This document shows, one piece after another, positions 44,812 through 55,701 of a stretch of 64,000 bases of DNA. The DNA is taken from the NCBI RefSeq assembly GCF_007992215.1, contig NZ_BJZV01000001.1, positions 186,001-250,000 of the forward strand. The letters are read 5' to 3'. Source of the stretch: Methylobacterium gnaphalii (GTDB lineage: Bacteria > Pseudomonadota > Alphaproteobacteria > Rhizobiales > Beijerinckiaceae). How positions within the stretch are numbered: the first letter of the stretch is position 1; each line of letters opens with the position of its first letter. The notes under the pieces are model-generated. The model was given only the letters and a program-made list of their open reading frames with translations. It was not told where the DNA came from and ran no database searches. The translations under genes and the position numbers were made by a program.

Positions 44812-45450
44812 ATGCGCCGTTTCGTCACCGCCCTCGCGGGCCTTGCCTGCGCATCCATCGCACTGGCGGCGCCCGCCTCCGCCTATGAGATCGACCCGCT
44901 GACCCGCCAGCCATTGAGCGATGTGCTGACGGTGCGTGTGCGCCCGCAGAATGCGTCGCTGCCGGCCGTCGATCCGCTCGAGCAGGCTGCCACCACCCCG
45001 CAGGCCGCCGCGATCCAGAAGGAGATCGTCGCCTATAACGGGCCCTACAGCCCCGGCACGATCGTGGTCTCGACCGCCGAGCGCCGCCTGTACCTGATCA
45101 TGGGTGGCGGCGAGGCGATGCGCTACGGCATCGGTGTCGGCCGTCCGGGCTTCACCTGGGGCGGCACCCAGAGCATCACCATGAAGAGGGAATGGCCGGA
45201 TTGGCGTCCGCCGGCCGAGATGCTGAAGCGCCGTCCCGACCTGCCGCGCTACATGAAGGGCGGCATCGAGAACCCGCTCGGCGCCCGCGCCATGTATCTC
45301 GGCAACTCGATCTACCGCATCCACGGCTCGAACGAGCCGGAGACGATCGGCACCGCCGTGTCCTCGGGCTGCATCCGCATGACCAACGAGGACGTCTCGG
45401 ACCTCTACACCCGGGTCAAGGTCGGCACGCGAGTCATCGTCCAGCGCTGA
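44812..45450 (+). CDS. L,D-transpeptidase (YkuD/ErfK family)
   Basis: The 212-residue exported enzyme has a signal peptide (MRRFVTALAGLACASIALAA, cleaved at ASA-YE) and a YkuD domain with the catalytic motif RIHGSN then SSGCIRM, where the Cys is the nucleophile. It makes 3-3 peptidoglycan crosslinks or attaches proteins to the wall. GAGAGG precedes the ATG at 44812. An L,D-transpeptidase fits the outer-membrane-heavy content of this region. Confidence 0.92.
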   Translation: MRRFVTALAGLACASIALAAPASAYEIDPLTRQPLSDVLTVRVRPQNASLPAVDPLEQAATTPQAAAIQKEIVAYNGPYSPGTIVVSTAERRLYLIMGGGEAMRYGIGVGRPGFTWGGTQSITMKREWPDWRPPAEMLKRRPDLPRYMKGGIENPLGARAMYLGNSIYRIHGSNEPETIGTAVSSGCIRMTNEDVSDLYTRVKVGTRVIVQR

Positions 45451-45474
45451 GCGCTCCAGCAATTCTGATCAACC

Positions 45475-45508
45475 GAAGGGCCGGCGGAAACGCTGGCCCT
45501 TTCGTTTT
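45475..45508 (+). terminator. Rho-independent terminator
   Basis: A stem of 11 bp plus a G-T pair (AAGGGCCGGCG with CGCTGGCCCTT) and a GAAA tetraloop is followed by TCGTTTTGC. It lies 25 bases after the L,D-transpeptidase stop and should end that transcript. Confidence 0.75.
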
Positions 45509-45661
45509 GCGTCCATTCGGACACGGGCGGCGATCTGTTTCGGCCATCTGGCGTATGCGCCTCACAGAAGCCATCATGCCAGCATGAGCCTTGCGTCGTT
45601 CGGACGCGTTTATCGTTTGTCCTGCAACGCCTCCTCACCCGAGCCGCGACAAGGAGCGCCC

Positions 45662-45754
45662 GTGCGAACCGCCCCGCCTCACCGCTGCGCCGTTGGGCTG
45701 CAGACCGGCGCGGGCAAGCCGGTGCCTGACTTCCGCGAGCGGAGGGCCGGCTGA
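45662..45754 (+). CDS. Possible 30-codon leader ORF ahead of the cyclase
   Basis: GTG at 45662 is preceded by AAGGAG with a six-base spacing. The frame runs 30 codons (starting V/M-R-T-A-P-P-H-R-C) and ends in TGATG, so its stop shares the A with the cyclase ATG. This is the arrangement of translational coupling or a regulatory leader peptide. There is no recognisable domain, and coding could be chance. Confidence 0.4.
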   Translation: MRTAPPHRCAVGLQTGAGKPVPDFRERRAG

Positions 45755-46854
45755 TGCTGCCACAGCACCGCTGGTTCTGGGTCGTGATCCTCGCCGCCGC
45801 CGGCGGCGCGGGCCTGATCTACAACCTGGTCTTCGCTCAGGGCGTCTCGCCGGCCGCCGGATTCATCTACGGCTTCTGCATCGGAACGGCAGCGCTCGCC
45901 TTCGATCGCGGGCTGATCCTGGCAGGGCTGCAATCGCGCATCCGCCGCCTGCCGGCCTCGCTCTACGTGCCGGCAGCGGAACTCTCCTACGTGCTGATGA
46001 TCGTGGCCGGCAACGCGCTCGGCGGCGTCCTCGTCTGGGCGTGCGGTCTGACCGAGGACCCGCTCGGGGTGGCCGTTCGCACGACGCCGCGGGTGCTGGC
46101 CTACGCGCTCGCCGTCTCGGCCTTCCTGGTTTTCGTGATCCGCATGCGCGACCTCATCGGCGGCGAGGTCTTCGTGAACTTCCTGATCGGACGCTACCAC
46201 CGCCCGGTCGAGGAGGAGCGCATCTTCCTGTTCCTCGACGTGGTCGGCTCGACCGCCTTCGCCGAGACCCACGGCGACCTGCGCGCCCAGGAATATCTCA
46301 GCGCGGTCTTTGCGACCCTGGCCGAGCCGGTGCGCCGCTATCAGGGCTCGACCGACGACTATATCGGCGACATGGCGATGATTACCTGGCCGATGGAGCG
46401 CGGCCTCAAGGATGCGCGCTGCGTCTCCTGCCTGTTCGCGGTGCGCGACCGGATCGAGGCGGAGGCGGAGGCCTGGACCGCGCGCTTCGGCACGGTGCCG
46501 CGCCTGCGCGCCGCCTTGCATGGCGGCTCGGTGGTCACGGCCGAAGTTGGGGTCGACCGGCACAAGATCGCCTATTTCGGCGACGCAGTAAACGTCACGG
46601 CGCGGATCGAAGCCCTGTGCCGGCCATTGGGCGTGGACATCCTGATCTCCGAGGACCTGCTCGGCCGTCTGCCGCGCCTGCCCGAGGGCGTCACCCCGCG
46701 CGGACTCGGCGCCCATACCCTGCGGGGACGCGACCAGCCTCTCGCCGTGGCGACGTTGGAGCGCAACAGGGATGCAGTCGCGGCCATGACCGAGGAGGCC
46801 GTCGCCGCCGATCCGGCTTCGGCGGCGCGACCGCGGGCTGCTGCCGCGTCGTGA
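45754..46854 (+). CDS. Membrane-bound class III adenylate/guanylate cyclase
   Basis: The 366-residue protein has four or more N-terminal hydrophobic helices (about residues 5-130) and a class III cyclase domain. The two metal Asp residues are Asp162 in FLFLDVVGSTAF and Asp206 in YIGDMAMITW; the late YFGDAVNVTARIE segment completes the site. It should make cAMP or cGMP at the membrane. The ATG is preceded by GGAG and overlaps the possible leader ORF stop. Confidence 0.88.
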   Translation: MLPQHRWFWVVILAAAGGAGLIYNLVFAQGVSPAAGFIYGFCIGTAALAFDRGLILAGLQSRIRRLPASLYVPAAELSYVLMIVAGNALGGVLVWACGLTEDPLGVAVRTTPRVLAYALAVSAFLVFVIRMRDLIGGEVFVNFLIGRYHRPVEEERIFLFLDVVGSTAFAETHGDLRAQEYLSAVFATLAEPVRRYQGSTDDYIGDMAMITWPMERGLKDARCVSCLFAVRDRIEAEAEAWTARFGTVPRLRAALHGGSVVTAEVGVDRHKIAYFGDAVNVTARIEALCRPLGVDILISEDLLGRLPRLPEGVTPRGLGAHTLRGRDQPLAVATLERNRDAVAAMTEEAVAADPASAARPRAAAAS

Positions 46855-47054
46855 GCGCTGCCCGTGAGAGCATGACGTGGCGCACGCCCCTGCGCCTCGC
46901 CCTTCGCTACGGCCTGCTTTTCGCCGGGCTCGTCACCGTCGGATACTGGGTGGTTGCCTCGGTCGGCGGCAATATCAGCCGTGCCGGTTTCGCGCTCGGC
47001 GTGGGGCTGATCGTGGCGAGCTTCTCGGCCCGGCTGGTGCCCCCAGGCCGCTGA
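46851..47054 (+). CDS. Small two-span membrane protein
   Basis: This protein of 60-67 residues begins at GTG 46851 (GTGA overlap with the cyclase stop) or ATG 46872. It contains two hydrophobic helices (YGLLFAGLVTVGYWVVASVG and AGFALGVGLIVASF). Overlap with the cyclase gene suggests shared expression and perhaps a regulatory partner for the membrane part, which is inference. No domain is recognised. Confidence 0.55.
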   Translation: MSAARESMTWRTPLRLALRYGLLFAGLVTVGYWVVASVGGNISRAGFALGVGLIVASFSARLVPPGR

Positions 47055-47179
47055 CCCTTATCGGCCCCCGGCGGCCCTAAAGCCGTGCCCTTCCGCTCGA
47101 GCACGCGGCCTGCGAGGAGGGGCATTGCCACGCTCGGTTCGTCTGAAGCGTTCCTGTCCAGCCTGCCGATCAGGCTCAT

Positions 47180-47215
47180 GAATAAAAAAGGGGCCGCCTC
47201 TCGGCGACCCCTTTC
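47180..47215 (-). terminator. Rho-independent terminator of groES-groEL
   Basis: On the minus strand a 12-bp stem with one G-T pair (47187-47198 with 47203-47214) and a four-base loop is followed by TTTTTTATT. It lies about 25 bases downstream of the groEL stop. Confidence 0.85.
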
Positions 47216-47238
47216 GTCTCGTGACGGTGGGCGTGGAC

Positions 47239-48951
<1,713 letters not shown>

Positions 48952-48978
48952 TTAGGGTCCGAACGAGGGAGGATCGCC

Positions 48979-49266
48979 TTAAGCGACGATGCCCATGATG
49001 TCGGATTCCTTCATGATCAGGAGGTCCTGACCGTCGATCTTGACCTCGGTGCCCGACCACTTGCCGAACAGCACGCGGTCGCCGGCCTTCACGTCCAGCG
49101 CGTTGACCTTGCCGGACTCGTCGCGGGCGCCGGGGCCGACGGCGACCACTTCACCCTCTTGGGGCTTCTCCTTGGCGGTGTCGGGAATGATGATCCCGCC
49201 CTTGGTCTTCTCTTCACCTTCGATACGGCGGACGACGACACGGTCGTGCAGCGGACGGAACTTCAT
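48979..49266 (-). CDS. groS: Co-chaperonin GroES
   Basis: The 95-residue co-chaperonin starts [20 protein letters not shown] and has the mobile-loop region [15 protein letters not shown] and [12 protein letters not shown]. Upstream in-frame codons continue but are not conserved. It lies 96 bases before groEL and behind a CIRCE element and promoter. Confidence 0.97.
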   Translation of the reverse strand: MKFRPLHDRVVVRRIEGEEKTKGGIIIPDTAKEKPQEGEVVAVGPGARDESGKVNALDVKAGDRVLFGKWSGTEVKIDGQDLLIMKESDIMGIVA

Positions 49267-49334
49267 GAGCTGCCCTCTTGCTTCGAATTCTCGGATGGTC
49301 TTGATGCGGCGGGGACCGCGTCCCGACCCGATCG

Positions 49335-49361
49335 TTAGCACTCTAAGCCGGTGAGTGCCAA
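49335..49361. promoter_or_regulatory. CIRCE element (HrcA operator)
   Basis: TTAGCACTC at 49335-49343, nine bases of spacer and GAGTGCCAA at 49353-49361 match the CIRCE consensus TTAGCACTC-N9-GAGTGCTAA with one mismatch. It lies 69 bases from the groES ATG and just downstream of the promoter, where HrcA represses groE operons. Confidence 0.93.
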
Positions 49362-49371
49362 CGACGACGGC

Positions 49372-49400
49372 GAGATAGGCATGCCCTATCTTCGAGTCAA
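49372..49400 (-). promoter_or_regulatory. Sigma-70/32-type promoter of groES-groEL
   Basis: On the minus strand TTGACT (49395-49400) and TATCTC (49372-49377) are separated by 17 bases. GATAGG-CATGC-CCTATC (49374-49390) forms an inverted repeat overlapping the -10 and spacer. Transcription would begin close to the CIRCE element. The site is also just upstream of the divergent CorA gene. Confidence 0.7.
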
Positions 49401-49450
49401 GCAGCGTGAGCGTTCGCTCGCGCTCATCCTTTCCGGAAAGTTCCTCCTCG

Positions 49451-50458
49451 ATGATCAGTCTGCACGGGCCCCAGGGGCCTATCGAGCATGCCGGCGCGGG
49501 AGAGGGAGCCGCGCTGCCGCGTGAGGCGGTCTGGATTGACCTGCTCGACCCGACCGAGGAGGAGGCGCGTCGGGTCGAAGAGGCCACCGGCCTGCGGGTG
49601 CCGACGCGTGAGGCCCTCAGCGAGGTCGAATCGTCGAGCCGCCTGCGCCGGCTGAAGACTGGCGGCCTCTCGCTGTCCTCGCCGATGATCACCTTTGACC
49701 GTTCGAATTTCGTCTTGAAGCCGATCGGCTTCGTGCTCACCAAGGACCATCTCGTCACGATCCGTTTCCACGAGCTGCGCGCCTACGAAACCGTCAAGAC
49801 GCGCATTGCCGAGCGCGATGGCGACTGCGCCAACGCCGTGGAAATCTTCCTGCTGATCGTCGAGGAACTGGTGGACGGTCTCGCCGACACCCTGGAGGAG
49901 ATGTCGGCGGATCTCTCGTCGCTCTCGACCCGGATCTTCGACTTCGACCCGGTCGATCGTTCGAAATCCAGCAAGGTCGGCCGGCTCTCCCCGAAACGGC
50001 GCGACCTGGCCTTGAGGCGGCTGCTTCGCTCGATCGGCTGGCAGGGCAAGGCTCTTGGCAAGGTGCGGGCGAGCCTGCTCGGGCTGGGCCGCATCGTGCC
50101 CTTCGTGAAGGATTCCGGCGCCGAGCAGCTCGATGCCGAGGAGAGCCCGCGCTTCGATACGCTCTCGCGCGACATCGTCTCGCTCGACGAGTTCGAAACG
50201 CGCCAGACCGAGACGCTGCAGTTCCTGCTCGATGCGGCGCTCGGCCTGATCAACATCGAGCAGAACAACGCCTTCCGCATCCTCACCGTGGTTTCGGTGG
50301 TCGGCATCCCGCCGACCCTGGTCGCCTCGATGTACGGCATGAATTTCAAGCACATGCCGGAGCTCGAATGGATCTATGGCTATCCCTACGGCCTCAGCCT
50401 GATCGCGCTCTCGGCGCTGATCCCGATCGTGGTCTCCCGGATCAAGGGCTGGGTTTAG
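49451..50458 (+). CDS. CorA-family divalent cation transporter
   Basis: The protein of about 335 residues has a long cytosolic N-terminal domain ([20 protein letters not shown]) and two C-terminal membrane helices. The signature YGMNF lies between them and the final helix ends at IKGWV. It moves Mg2+ or similar ions. ATG 49451 is favoured; GTG 49406 upstream overlaps the groE promoter region. Confidence 0.87.
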   Translation: MISLHGPQGPIEHAGAGEGAALPREAVWIDLLDPTEEEARRVEEATGLRVPTREALSEVESSSRLRRLKTGGLSLSSPMITFDRSNFVLKPIGFVLTKDHLVTIRFHELRAYETVKTRIAERDGDCANAVEIFLLIVEELVDGLADTLEEMSADLSSLSTRIFDFDPVDRSKSSKVGRLSPKRRDLALRRLLRSIGWQGKALGKVRASLLGLGRIVPFVKDSGAEQLDAEESPRFDTLSRDIVSLDEFETRQTETLQFLLDAALGLINIEQNNAFRILTVVSVVGIPPTLVASMYGMNFKHMPELEWIYGYPYGLSLIALSALIPIVVSRIKGWV

Positions 50459-51325
50459 GCACTCCGCATCTCCTCTCCCCTCGGTGAGGCCGCCCAGAGG
50501 AGGAGTGCAGCGTCACGCTGGAGGCCTGCTCGATCGTGCCGTGTGCGACCTCCCTCACCTAGGGAGAGGAGGACAACAGCGCCGCCTCCCTTGACAAATT
50601 TCCTATTACATGATTGAAGTCCGTCACCAGCTTCCCGCCCGTCGGGGGAGCGCCGCGGGGTCGAGGGCGGTGCTTTGGGAGGCGGGGCGATGCCCGCGTC
50701 GGTGGTCTCACCCATCGCCGCCCCGGGCGGGAAGGGTCGACGCAAGGTCTGCCCGGGCTGTGGCGGGGTTCGGCGAGGAAATGCGCCGGGCTTTGGCCGA
50801 CCCTGCCTGGGCGACACCGAGATGCTGTCGGCATCGTCCACTACGGGGCGGTGCGCACGGAAGGAGGTAGCCACGCAACTTCCTCGGGATGGGGGCGTCC
50901 TGCCAGACAGGAGCCCGGCACCGGGGCGTGTTGAGCGACAGGTCGACATCACCGAAGACATCGCGACGCAAAACCGGTCCGGCCGCCCCTCACGACGGGC
51001 GCCAGGACCGCGGGACGCCGGGGACCCCCGCCTCTCGTGACCACGCGTGTCGACATGGGTCCGCGGCGTCCCGCGTCTCCCCAATCCAGACCCACGGCGG
51101 AGCTCCTCCGCGCGGGGACAAAGACGCGTGCGCCATCCGCCACCGGCCGCGGCATCCTCCCACCCATGCGGATGTGAGGGGGATGAGGGAGGTCGAGGAT
51201 GGGCAGGATCGGACGGATGACTAGGTCCCAAACCGGGTGTTCAGCCTTTCTTGGCGCCTCGCCGCGAGAATGCCGCGCAAGCCGGTAATGAAACCGGCCG
51301 GACCCGAGCCGGATTTCCTCGACCG
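50459..51325 (+). other. 0.87-kb gap, G-rich on the plus strand, no convincing gene
   Basis: No frame here encodes a plausible protein; open frames exist only because GC content is very high. The left part has an imperfect inverted repeat (around 50468-50490 with 50553-50573). TTGACA at 50591-50596 is a perfect -35 box in an AT-rich island, and GGCGATG...CATCGCC (around 50687-50720) can form a stem. A structured RNA, a degenerate gene or a repeat element are all possible. Confidence 0.4.
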
Positions 51326-52774
51326 ATGGCCGTCATCGCCGCCTTCGTCATCAACTCGGCCCTGAACCTGCTGCTCGGCCTGCTCATCGCCAAGATGCTC
51401 GGGCCGGCGGATTTCGGCCGCTTCGCCCTGGCGACCGCGGGGGCCGTGGTGCTGAACACGTTGCTCTTCGAGTGGCTCAGGCTCTCGACGACCCGCTTCT
51501 ATTCGGCCCGCGTCAGGGAGGGCGAACCCTGGATCCGGGCCGGGCTCGACCGGGCCTACGGCGTCCTCGCCATCGCGCTCACCGCGATTGCCGCGCTCTG
51601 CGCCGGGCTCGGCCTCGCGATCGACCCGACGCCGGAGAGCCGGCTCGCGGTCACCGCGGCGACAGCCGTGACGGCGGTCGGAATCGGCCTGTTCGACTAC
51701 CACGCGGCCTTGGCCCGCGCCCGCTTCGTCGGCGGCACCTATCTCAAGCTGGTCGTCTGGAAGAACATTTTCGGCGTCGTGCTGATGGCCGGCACGGCCT
51801 GGCTCTTCCCGCAGCCGGTCTGGGTCCTGCTCGCCGGCGCCGCCAGCCAGGCGCTTGCCGTGGTGGTGATGCGCAAGGCCCTGCACGACCGCCCCGGCAC
51901 ATTCGCGCCCGACCGCAGCCGTCACATCCTCAAGGTCTTCGCGGCCTACGGGCTGCCGCTGATCGCGGCCAACGCGATCTACCAGCTCATGCCCTTCATC
52001 AACCGCGGCGCCATCGCGGCGGCGGCGAATTTTTCCGAGGCCGGCTATTTCGCGCTGGCCGCCGATCTTGGTTCGCGCGGCTTCTCGACCCTCGGCACGG
52101 CTCTCGACCTGCTCCTGTTCCAGCTTGCGGTGCGCGCCGAGGAGCATCACGGCCGCGAGGCGGCGGAGGCCCAGATCAGCCGCAACATCGGCGTGGTCGT
52201 CGCCCTGCTGCTGCCCTGCGCCGCGGGCTACTGGGCCGTGACGCCGGCCCTCCAGCAGCTCGTCGTGCCGGAGGCGTTCCGCGGGCCGTTCGCGCTCTAT
52301 ACGGCCCTGCTGATCCCGGGCCTGTTCTGTCTCTCGATCATGAACTTCGCGCTGAACCCGATCTTCCAGATCCGCCGCAAGACCAGCCCGGTCGTCGCCG
52401 CCGCCCTGCTCGGCTGCGCCGTCAACGGCATCGGCCTGGCGCTGCTGCCGGGGATGATGGGGCCGCCCGGGATTGCCGTGGCGCAGTCGCTGGGCCTCGC
52501 CGCCGCCGTGGCCTTGCTGGCGGCTCGTGCGCTGTTCGGCGTGGACCGGCTCGCCATGCCCTGGCGCGACATCGGTCTCTCGGCCGCCGCGAGCCTGGCC
52601 ATGCTGCTCGTGCTGGCGCCGCTGCGCCACCTCACACCGGGTATCGCCCTGCCGCTATGCCTCGGCATCGGCATCGCGCTCTATGGCGGGCTCGTCTGGA
52701 TCTGCGACATCGCTGGCCTCAAGGCTCTCGTGATGGACCGTTTCCGGCCCCGGCATCCGGTGCCGGCCGAATGA
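51326..52774 (+). CDS. Polysaccharide/lipid flippase (MOP superfamily)
   Basis: The protein of about 482 residues has about 12-14 membrane helices and the Wzx/PST-type N-terminus (LLLGLLIAKMLGPADFGRFA). It would flip lipid-linked sugar or exported polysaccharide precursors across the inner membrane. No glycosyltransferases are adjacent. ATG 51326 starts right at the first helix; TTG 51251 would add 25 residues of basic leader and cannot be excluded. Confidence 0.82.
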   Translation: MAVIAAFVINSALNLLLGLLIAKMLGPADFGRFALATAGAVVLNTLLFEWLRLSTTRFYSARVREGEPWIRAGLDRAYGVLAIALTAIAALCAGLGLAIDPTPESRLAVTAATAVTAVGIGLFDYHAALARARFVGGTYLKLVVWKNIFGVVLMAGTAWLFPQPVWVLLAGAASQALAVVVMRKALHDRPGTFAPDRSRHILKVFAAYGLPLIAANAIYQLMPFINRGAIAAAANFSEAGYFALAADLGSRGFSTLGTALDLLLFQLAVRAEEHHGREAAEAQISRNIGVVVALLLPCAAGYWAVTPALQQLVVPEAFRGPFALYTALLIPGLFCLSIMNFALNPIFQIRRKTSPVVAAALLGCAVNGIGLALLPGMMGPPGIAVAQSLGLAAAVALLAARALFGVDRLAMPWRDIGLSAAASLAMLLVLAPLRHLTPGIALPLCLGIGIALYGGLVWICDIAGLKALVMDRFRPRHPVPAE

Positions 52775-52873
52775 ACTTGCAGGCCGCCGTGGCGCAAGAA
52801 ATTCGCGGCTGCGCCTTGCGGTCGCGCTTGAATCCCATGGACATTCCGTTTTGACTGCTTCCAAAGAGCATCG

Positions 52874-54088
52874 ATGACGGACGCTCATGGGCAGGAAACG
52901 ATGGGTTCATACGCTCCCGCGAGCGAGCAGGAGGCCGCCGCGATCGTAGCGGAGGCGTTTGGCCGATCGGAACGGCTGCGGCTGGTCGGCGGCGGCACCA
53001 AGGCCGGGATCGGCCGCCCAGCCCAGGACGAGTCGACGCTCTCGGCGCACCGGATCAGCGGCGTGACGCTCTACGAGCCGGCGGAGATGGTGGTCTCGGC
53101 CCGCGCCGGCACGCCGCTCGCCGAGGTGGAGGCGTTGCTCGCCGAGCGAGGCCAGATGCTGCCCTTCGAGCCGATCGACCATCGCGGCCTGATGGGCTCG
53201 ACCGGCGAGCGGACCTTCGGCGCCGTCGCCGCCTGCAACAATTCCGGCCCCCGCCGCATCAATGCGGGTGCTGCCCGCGACAGCCTGATCGGCGTACGCT
53301 TCATCAACGGGCGCGGCCAGGCCATCAAATCGGGCGGCCGGGTGATGAAGAACGTCACCGGGCTCGACCTCGTGAAGCTGATGGCCGGCTCCTGGGGCAC
53401 GCTGGGCCTGCTCACCGAGGTGACCTTCAAGGTGCTTCCCGTGCAGGAGCGGGTCTCGACCCTGGTCTTCCGCGGGCTCGACGATGCCCGCGCCATCGAG
53501 GCGCTGAGCGCCGCCCTCGGCTCGCCCTTCGAGCTCACCGGCGCCGCGCACCTGCCGGCCGGGTTGGGGGAGGGGACGGCGCGAACGCTGATGCGCGTCG
53601 AGGGTTTCTCGAAGTCCATCGACTATCGCCTCGGCGAGCTGTCGCGCCTGCTCAAGCGCTACGGCCAGCCCGAGATCGTCGACGGCGAGGCCTGCGCCGC
53701 GCTGTGGCGGGGCGTGCGCGACGTCGCCCCGCTCACCGAGCCGCGCGAGGCGGCGATCTGGCGGATCTCGACGGCGCCGGTGCGCGGCGCGGCGCTCGTG
53801 GCGTCGGTTGCGGCATCGCGCGAGGCCCGCTGGTTCTATGATTGGGGCGGCGGCCTGATCTGGCTCGCCACGGATGCAGGCGGCGATGCGGGGGCCGAGG
53901 CGATCCGCGCCGCGACCCGCGCCCAGGGCGGCCACGCCACGCTGGTGCGCGCACCGGATGCCGTGCGCGCGGCAGTGCCGGTCTTCGAGCCGCTGGCCGA
54001 GCCGCTCAACCGGATCACGGCCGGGATCAAGGCTGCGCAGGATCCGGCGGGCCTGTTCAATCCGGGGCGGATGTACGCCGGCGTTTGA
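52874..54088 (+). CDS. glcE: Glycolate oxidase subunit GlcE
   Basis: The 404-residue FAD-binding protein has the FAD_binding_4 motif VGGGTKAGIGRP, the loop FGAVAACNNSGPRRINAGAA and KNVTGLDLVKLMAGSWGTLG, with a final FNPGRMY. GlcE works with GlcD and GlcF to oxidise glycolate to glyoxylate. It is upstream of glcF by 18 bases. ATG 52901 with AGGAA six bases upstream is an alternative start. Confidence 0.87.
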   Translation: MTDAHGQETMGSYAPASEQEAAAIVAEAFGRSERLRLVGGGTKAGIGRPAQDESTLSAHRISGVTLYEPAEMVVSARAGTPLAEVEALLAERGQMLPFEPIDHRGLMGSTGERTFGAVAACNNSGPRRINAGAARDSLIGVRFINGRGQAIKSGGRVMKNVTGLDLVKLMAGSWGTLGLLTEVTFKVLPVQERVSTLVFRGLDDARAIEALSAALGSPFELTGAAHLPAGLGEGTARTLMRVEGFSKSIDYRLGELSRLLKRYGQPEIVDGEACAALWRGVRDVAPLTEPREAAIWRISTAPVRGAALVASVAASREARWFYDWGGGLIWLATDAGGDAGAEAIRAATRAQGGHATLVRAPDAVRAAVPVFEPLAEPLNRITAGIKAAQDPAGLFNPGRMYAGV

Positions 54089-54106
54089 GGCTTCAGGAAC
54101 AGTACA

Positions 54107-55507
54107 GTGCAAACCAATTTCAGCCTCGCGCAGCTCGCCGACCCGGCGACCAGGGCTTCAGAGAAGATCCTGCGGACCTGCGTGCATTGCGGCTTCTGCA
54201 CCGCGACCTGCCCGACCTACGTGCTGCTCGGCGACGAGCTCGATAGCCCGCGCGGTCGCATCTATCTGATGAAGGACATGTTCGAGGGCGGGAAGGCGGC
54301 AACCGCCGAGGTCGTCAAGCATGTCGACCGCTGCCTGTCGTGCCTGTCCTGCATGACGACCTGCCCCTCGGGCGTACACTACATGCACCTCGTCGACCAT
54401 GCCCGTGCGCATATCGAGAAGACCTATACGCGCCCGTTGAGCGACCGCTTGATGCGCTCGGTGCTGGCCTTCGTGCTGCCCTACCCGAACCGCTTCCGCC
54501 TCGCGCTCCTCGGAGCCAAGATCGGTCAGCCCTTCAGGCCGCTCGTCGCCAGGCTGCCGCGGGTCGGCAACCGGCTCGCGGCGATGCTCGATCTCGCGCC
54601 GGCGCAACTGCCCAACCGTAACCCGACGGATCGCCCCGGCACGTTCCCGGCCGATACCAGTGCCCTCGAGATCAGCGCCCTGATCCAGGAGGGCGAGCAG
54701 GCCGCTCCGGTGACGCGCCGCGGCCGGGTCGCCTTGCTGCGCGGCTGCGCCCAGAGCGTGCTGCGTCCGGATTTCAACGAGGCCGCCATCCGCCTGCTCA
54801 ACCGCCACGGCGTCGAGGTGGTGCAGGCCGCAGGCGAAGGCTGCTGCGGGGCGCTCACCCATCACATGGGCAAGGAGCATTCCGCCCACGCCTTCGCCAA
54901 GCAGGCCATCGACGCCTGGATCGCCGAGATGGACGGCAAGGGCCTCGACGCGATCATCGTCACCGCCTCCGGCTGCGGCACGACGATCAAGGATTACGGC
55001 TTCATGTTCCGCGACGACCCGGCCTATGCCGAGAAGGCGGCACGGGTCTCGAGCATCGCCAGGGACATCACCGAATACGTCACCGCGATCGGCCTGATGC
55101 CGCCGGTGGTGGATACCGATCTCACCGTCGCCTACCACTCGGCCTGCTCGCTGCAGCATGGCCAGGCCGTCCGCACCGAGCCTAAGACGCTCCTGAAGAA
55201 GGCCGGCTTCACCGTGAAGGACGTGCCCGAGGCCCATCTCTGCTGCGGCTCGGCCGGCACCTACAACATCCTCCAGCCGGAGATTGCCAACCGGCTGCGC
55301 GCCCGCAAGGCCGCCAATATCGAGCGGATGCAGCCCGACATCATCGCCGCCGGCAACATCGGCTGCATCACGCAGATCGGGAAGGTCACCGGCATCCCGA
55401 TCCTGCACACGGTTGAGCTGCTGGACTGGGCAACCGGCGGGCCGCGCCCGGAGGCGTTGGAAGGCATCGCAAAGCCCACACCCCTGCTGCAGGTGGCGGC
55501 GGAGTAA
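54107..55507 (+). CDS. glcF: Glycolate oxidase iron-sulfur subunit GlcF
   Basis: The 466-residue protein has two [4Fe-4S] ferredoxin motifs (CVHCGFCTATCP and CLSCLSCMTTCP) and two CCG-type domains (AAGEGCCGALTHHMG and EAHLCCGSAGTYNI). It carries electrons from the flavin subunits to the membrane. GTG 54107 follows AGGAA. glcD is not adjacent. Confidence 0.93.
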   Translation: MQTNFSLAQLADPATRASEKILRTCVHCGFCTATCPTYVLLGDELDSPRGRIYLMKDMFEGGKAATAEVVKHVDRCLSCLSCMTTCPSGVHYMHLVDHARAHIEKTYTRPLSDRLMRSVLAFVLPYPNRFRLALLGAKIGQPFRPLVARLPRVGNRLAAMLDLAPAQLPNRNPTDRPGTFPADTSALEISALIQEGEQAAPVTRRGRVALLRGCAQSVLRPDFNEAAIRLLNRHGVEVVQAAGEGCCGALTHHMGKEHSAHAFAKQAIDAWIAEMDGKGLDAIIVTASGCGTTIKDYGFMFRDDPAYAEKAARVSSIARDITEYVTAIGLMPPVVDTDLTVAYHSACSLQHGQAVRTEPKTLLKKAGFTVKDVPEAHLCCGSAGTYNILQPEIANRLRARKAANIERMQPDIIAAGNIGCITQIGKVTGIPILHTVELLDWATGGPRPEALEGIAKPTPLLQVAAE

Positions 55508-55512
55508 GCCCC

Positions 55513-55550
55513 TTCCGTCATTGCGTCGGCCCGGCCTCGCAATGACGGGG
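55513..55550. terminator. CGTCATTGCG palindrome after glcF
   Basis: CCGTCATTGCG (55515-55525) and CGCAATGACGG (55538-55548) form a perfect 11-bp stem with a 12-base loop, six bases after the glcF stop. This CGTCATTGCG unit is a common dispersed palindrome in Rhizobiales and probably ends the transcript or protects its 3' end. Confidence 0.6.
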
Positions 55551-55701
55551 TAGGATGTCCGGGTCGAACCCGTAGCGGGGCTGGGGCCGACGGGGCGACT
55601 CAGCTTCTGGCGAGAACCTGGAGCGCTGGTCGGCAGCGGCGGTGAGGTCTGAGCCCCGCATGCGCTATGACGAACGGACCGGCAGCTTGGCTCGATCTTC
55701 G

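Noticed and set aside
50455..51231. 258-codon minus-strand frame in the gap
   Set aside because: Pro/Arg/Gly-rich, no ribosome site, no domain and stops typical of GC-driven chance frames.
50459..51325. Cobalamin riboswitch, SRP RNA, RNase P RNA or 6S RNA in the large gap
   Set aside because: Only fragments (GGAAGGAGGTAGCC, CCAGACAGGAGCC) look similar; none of the conserved cores can be assembled.
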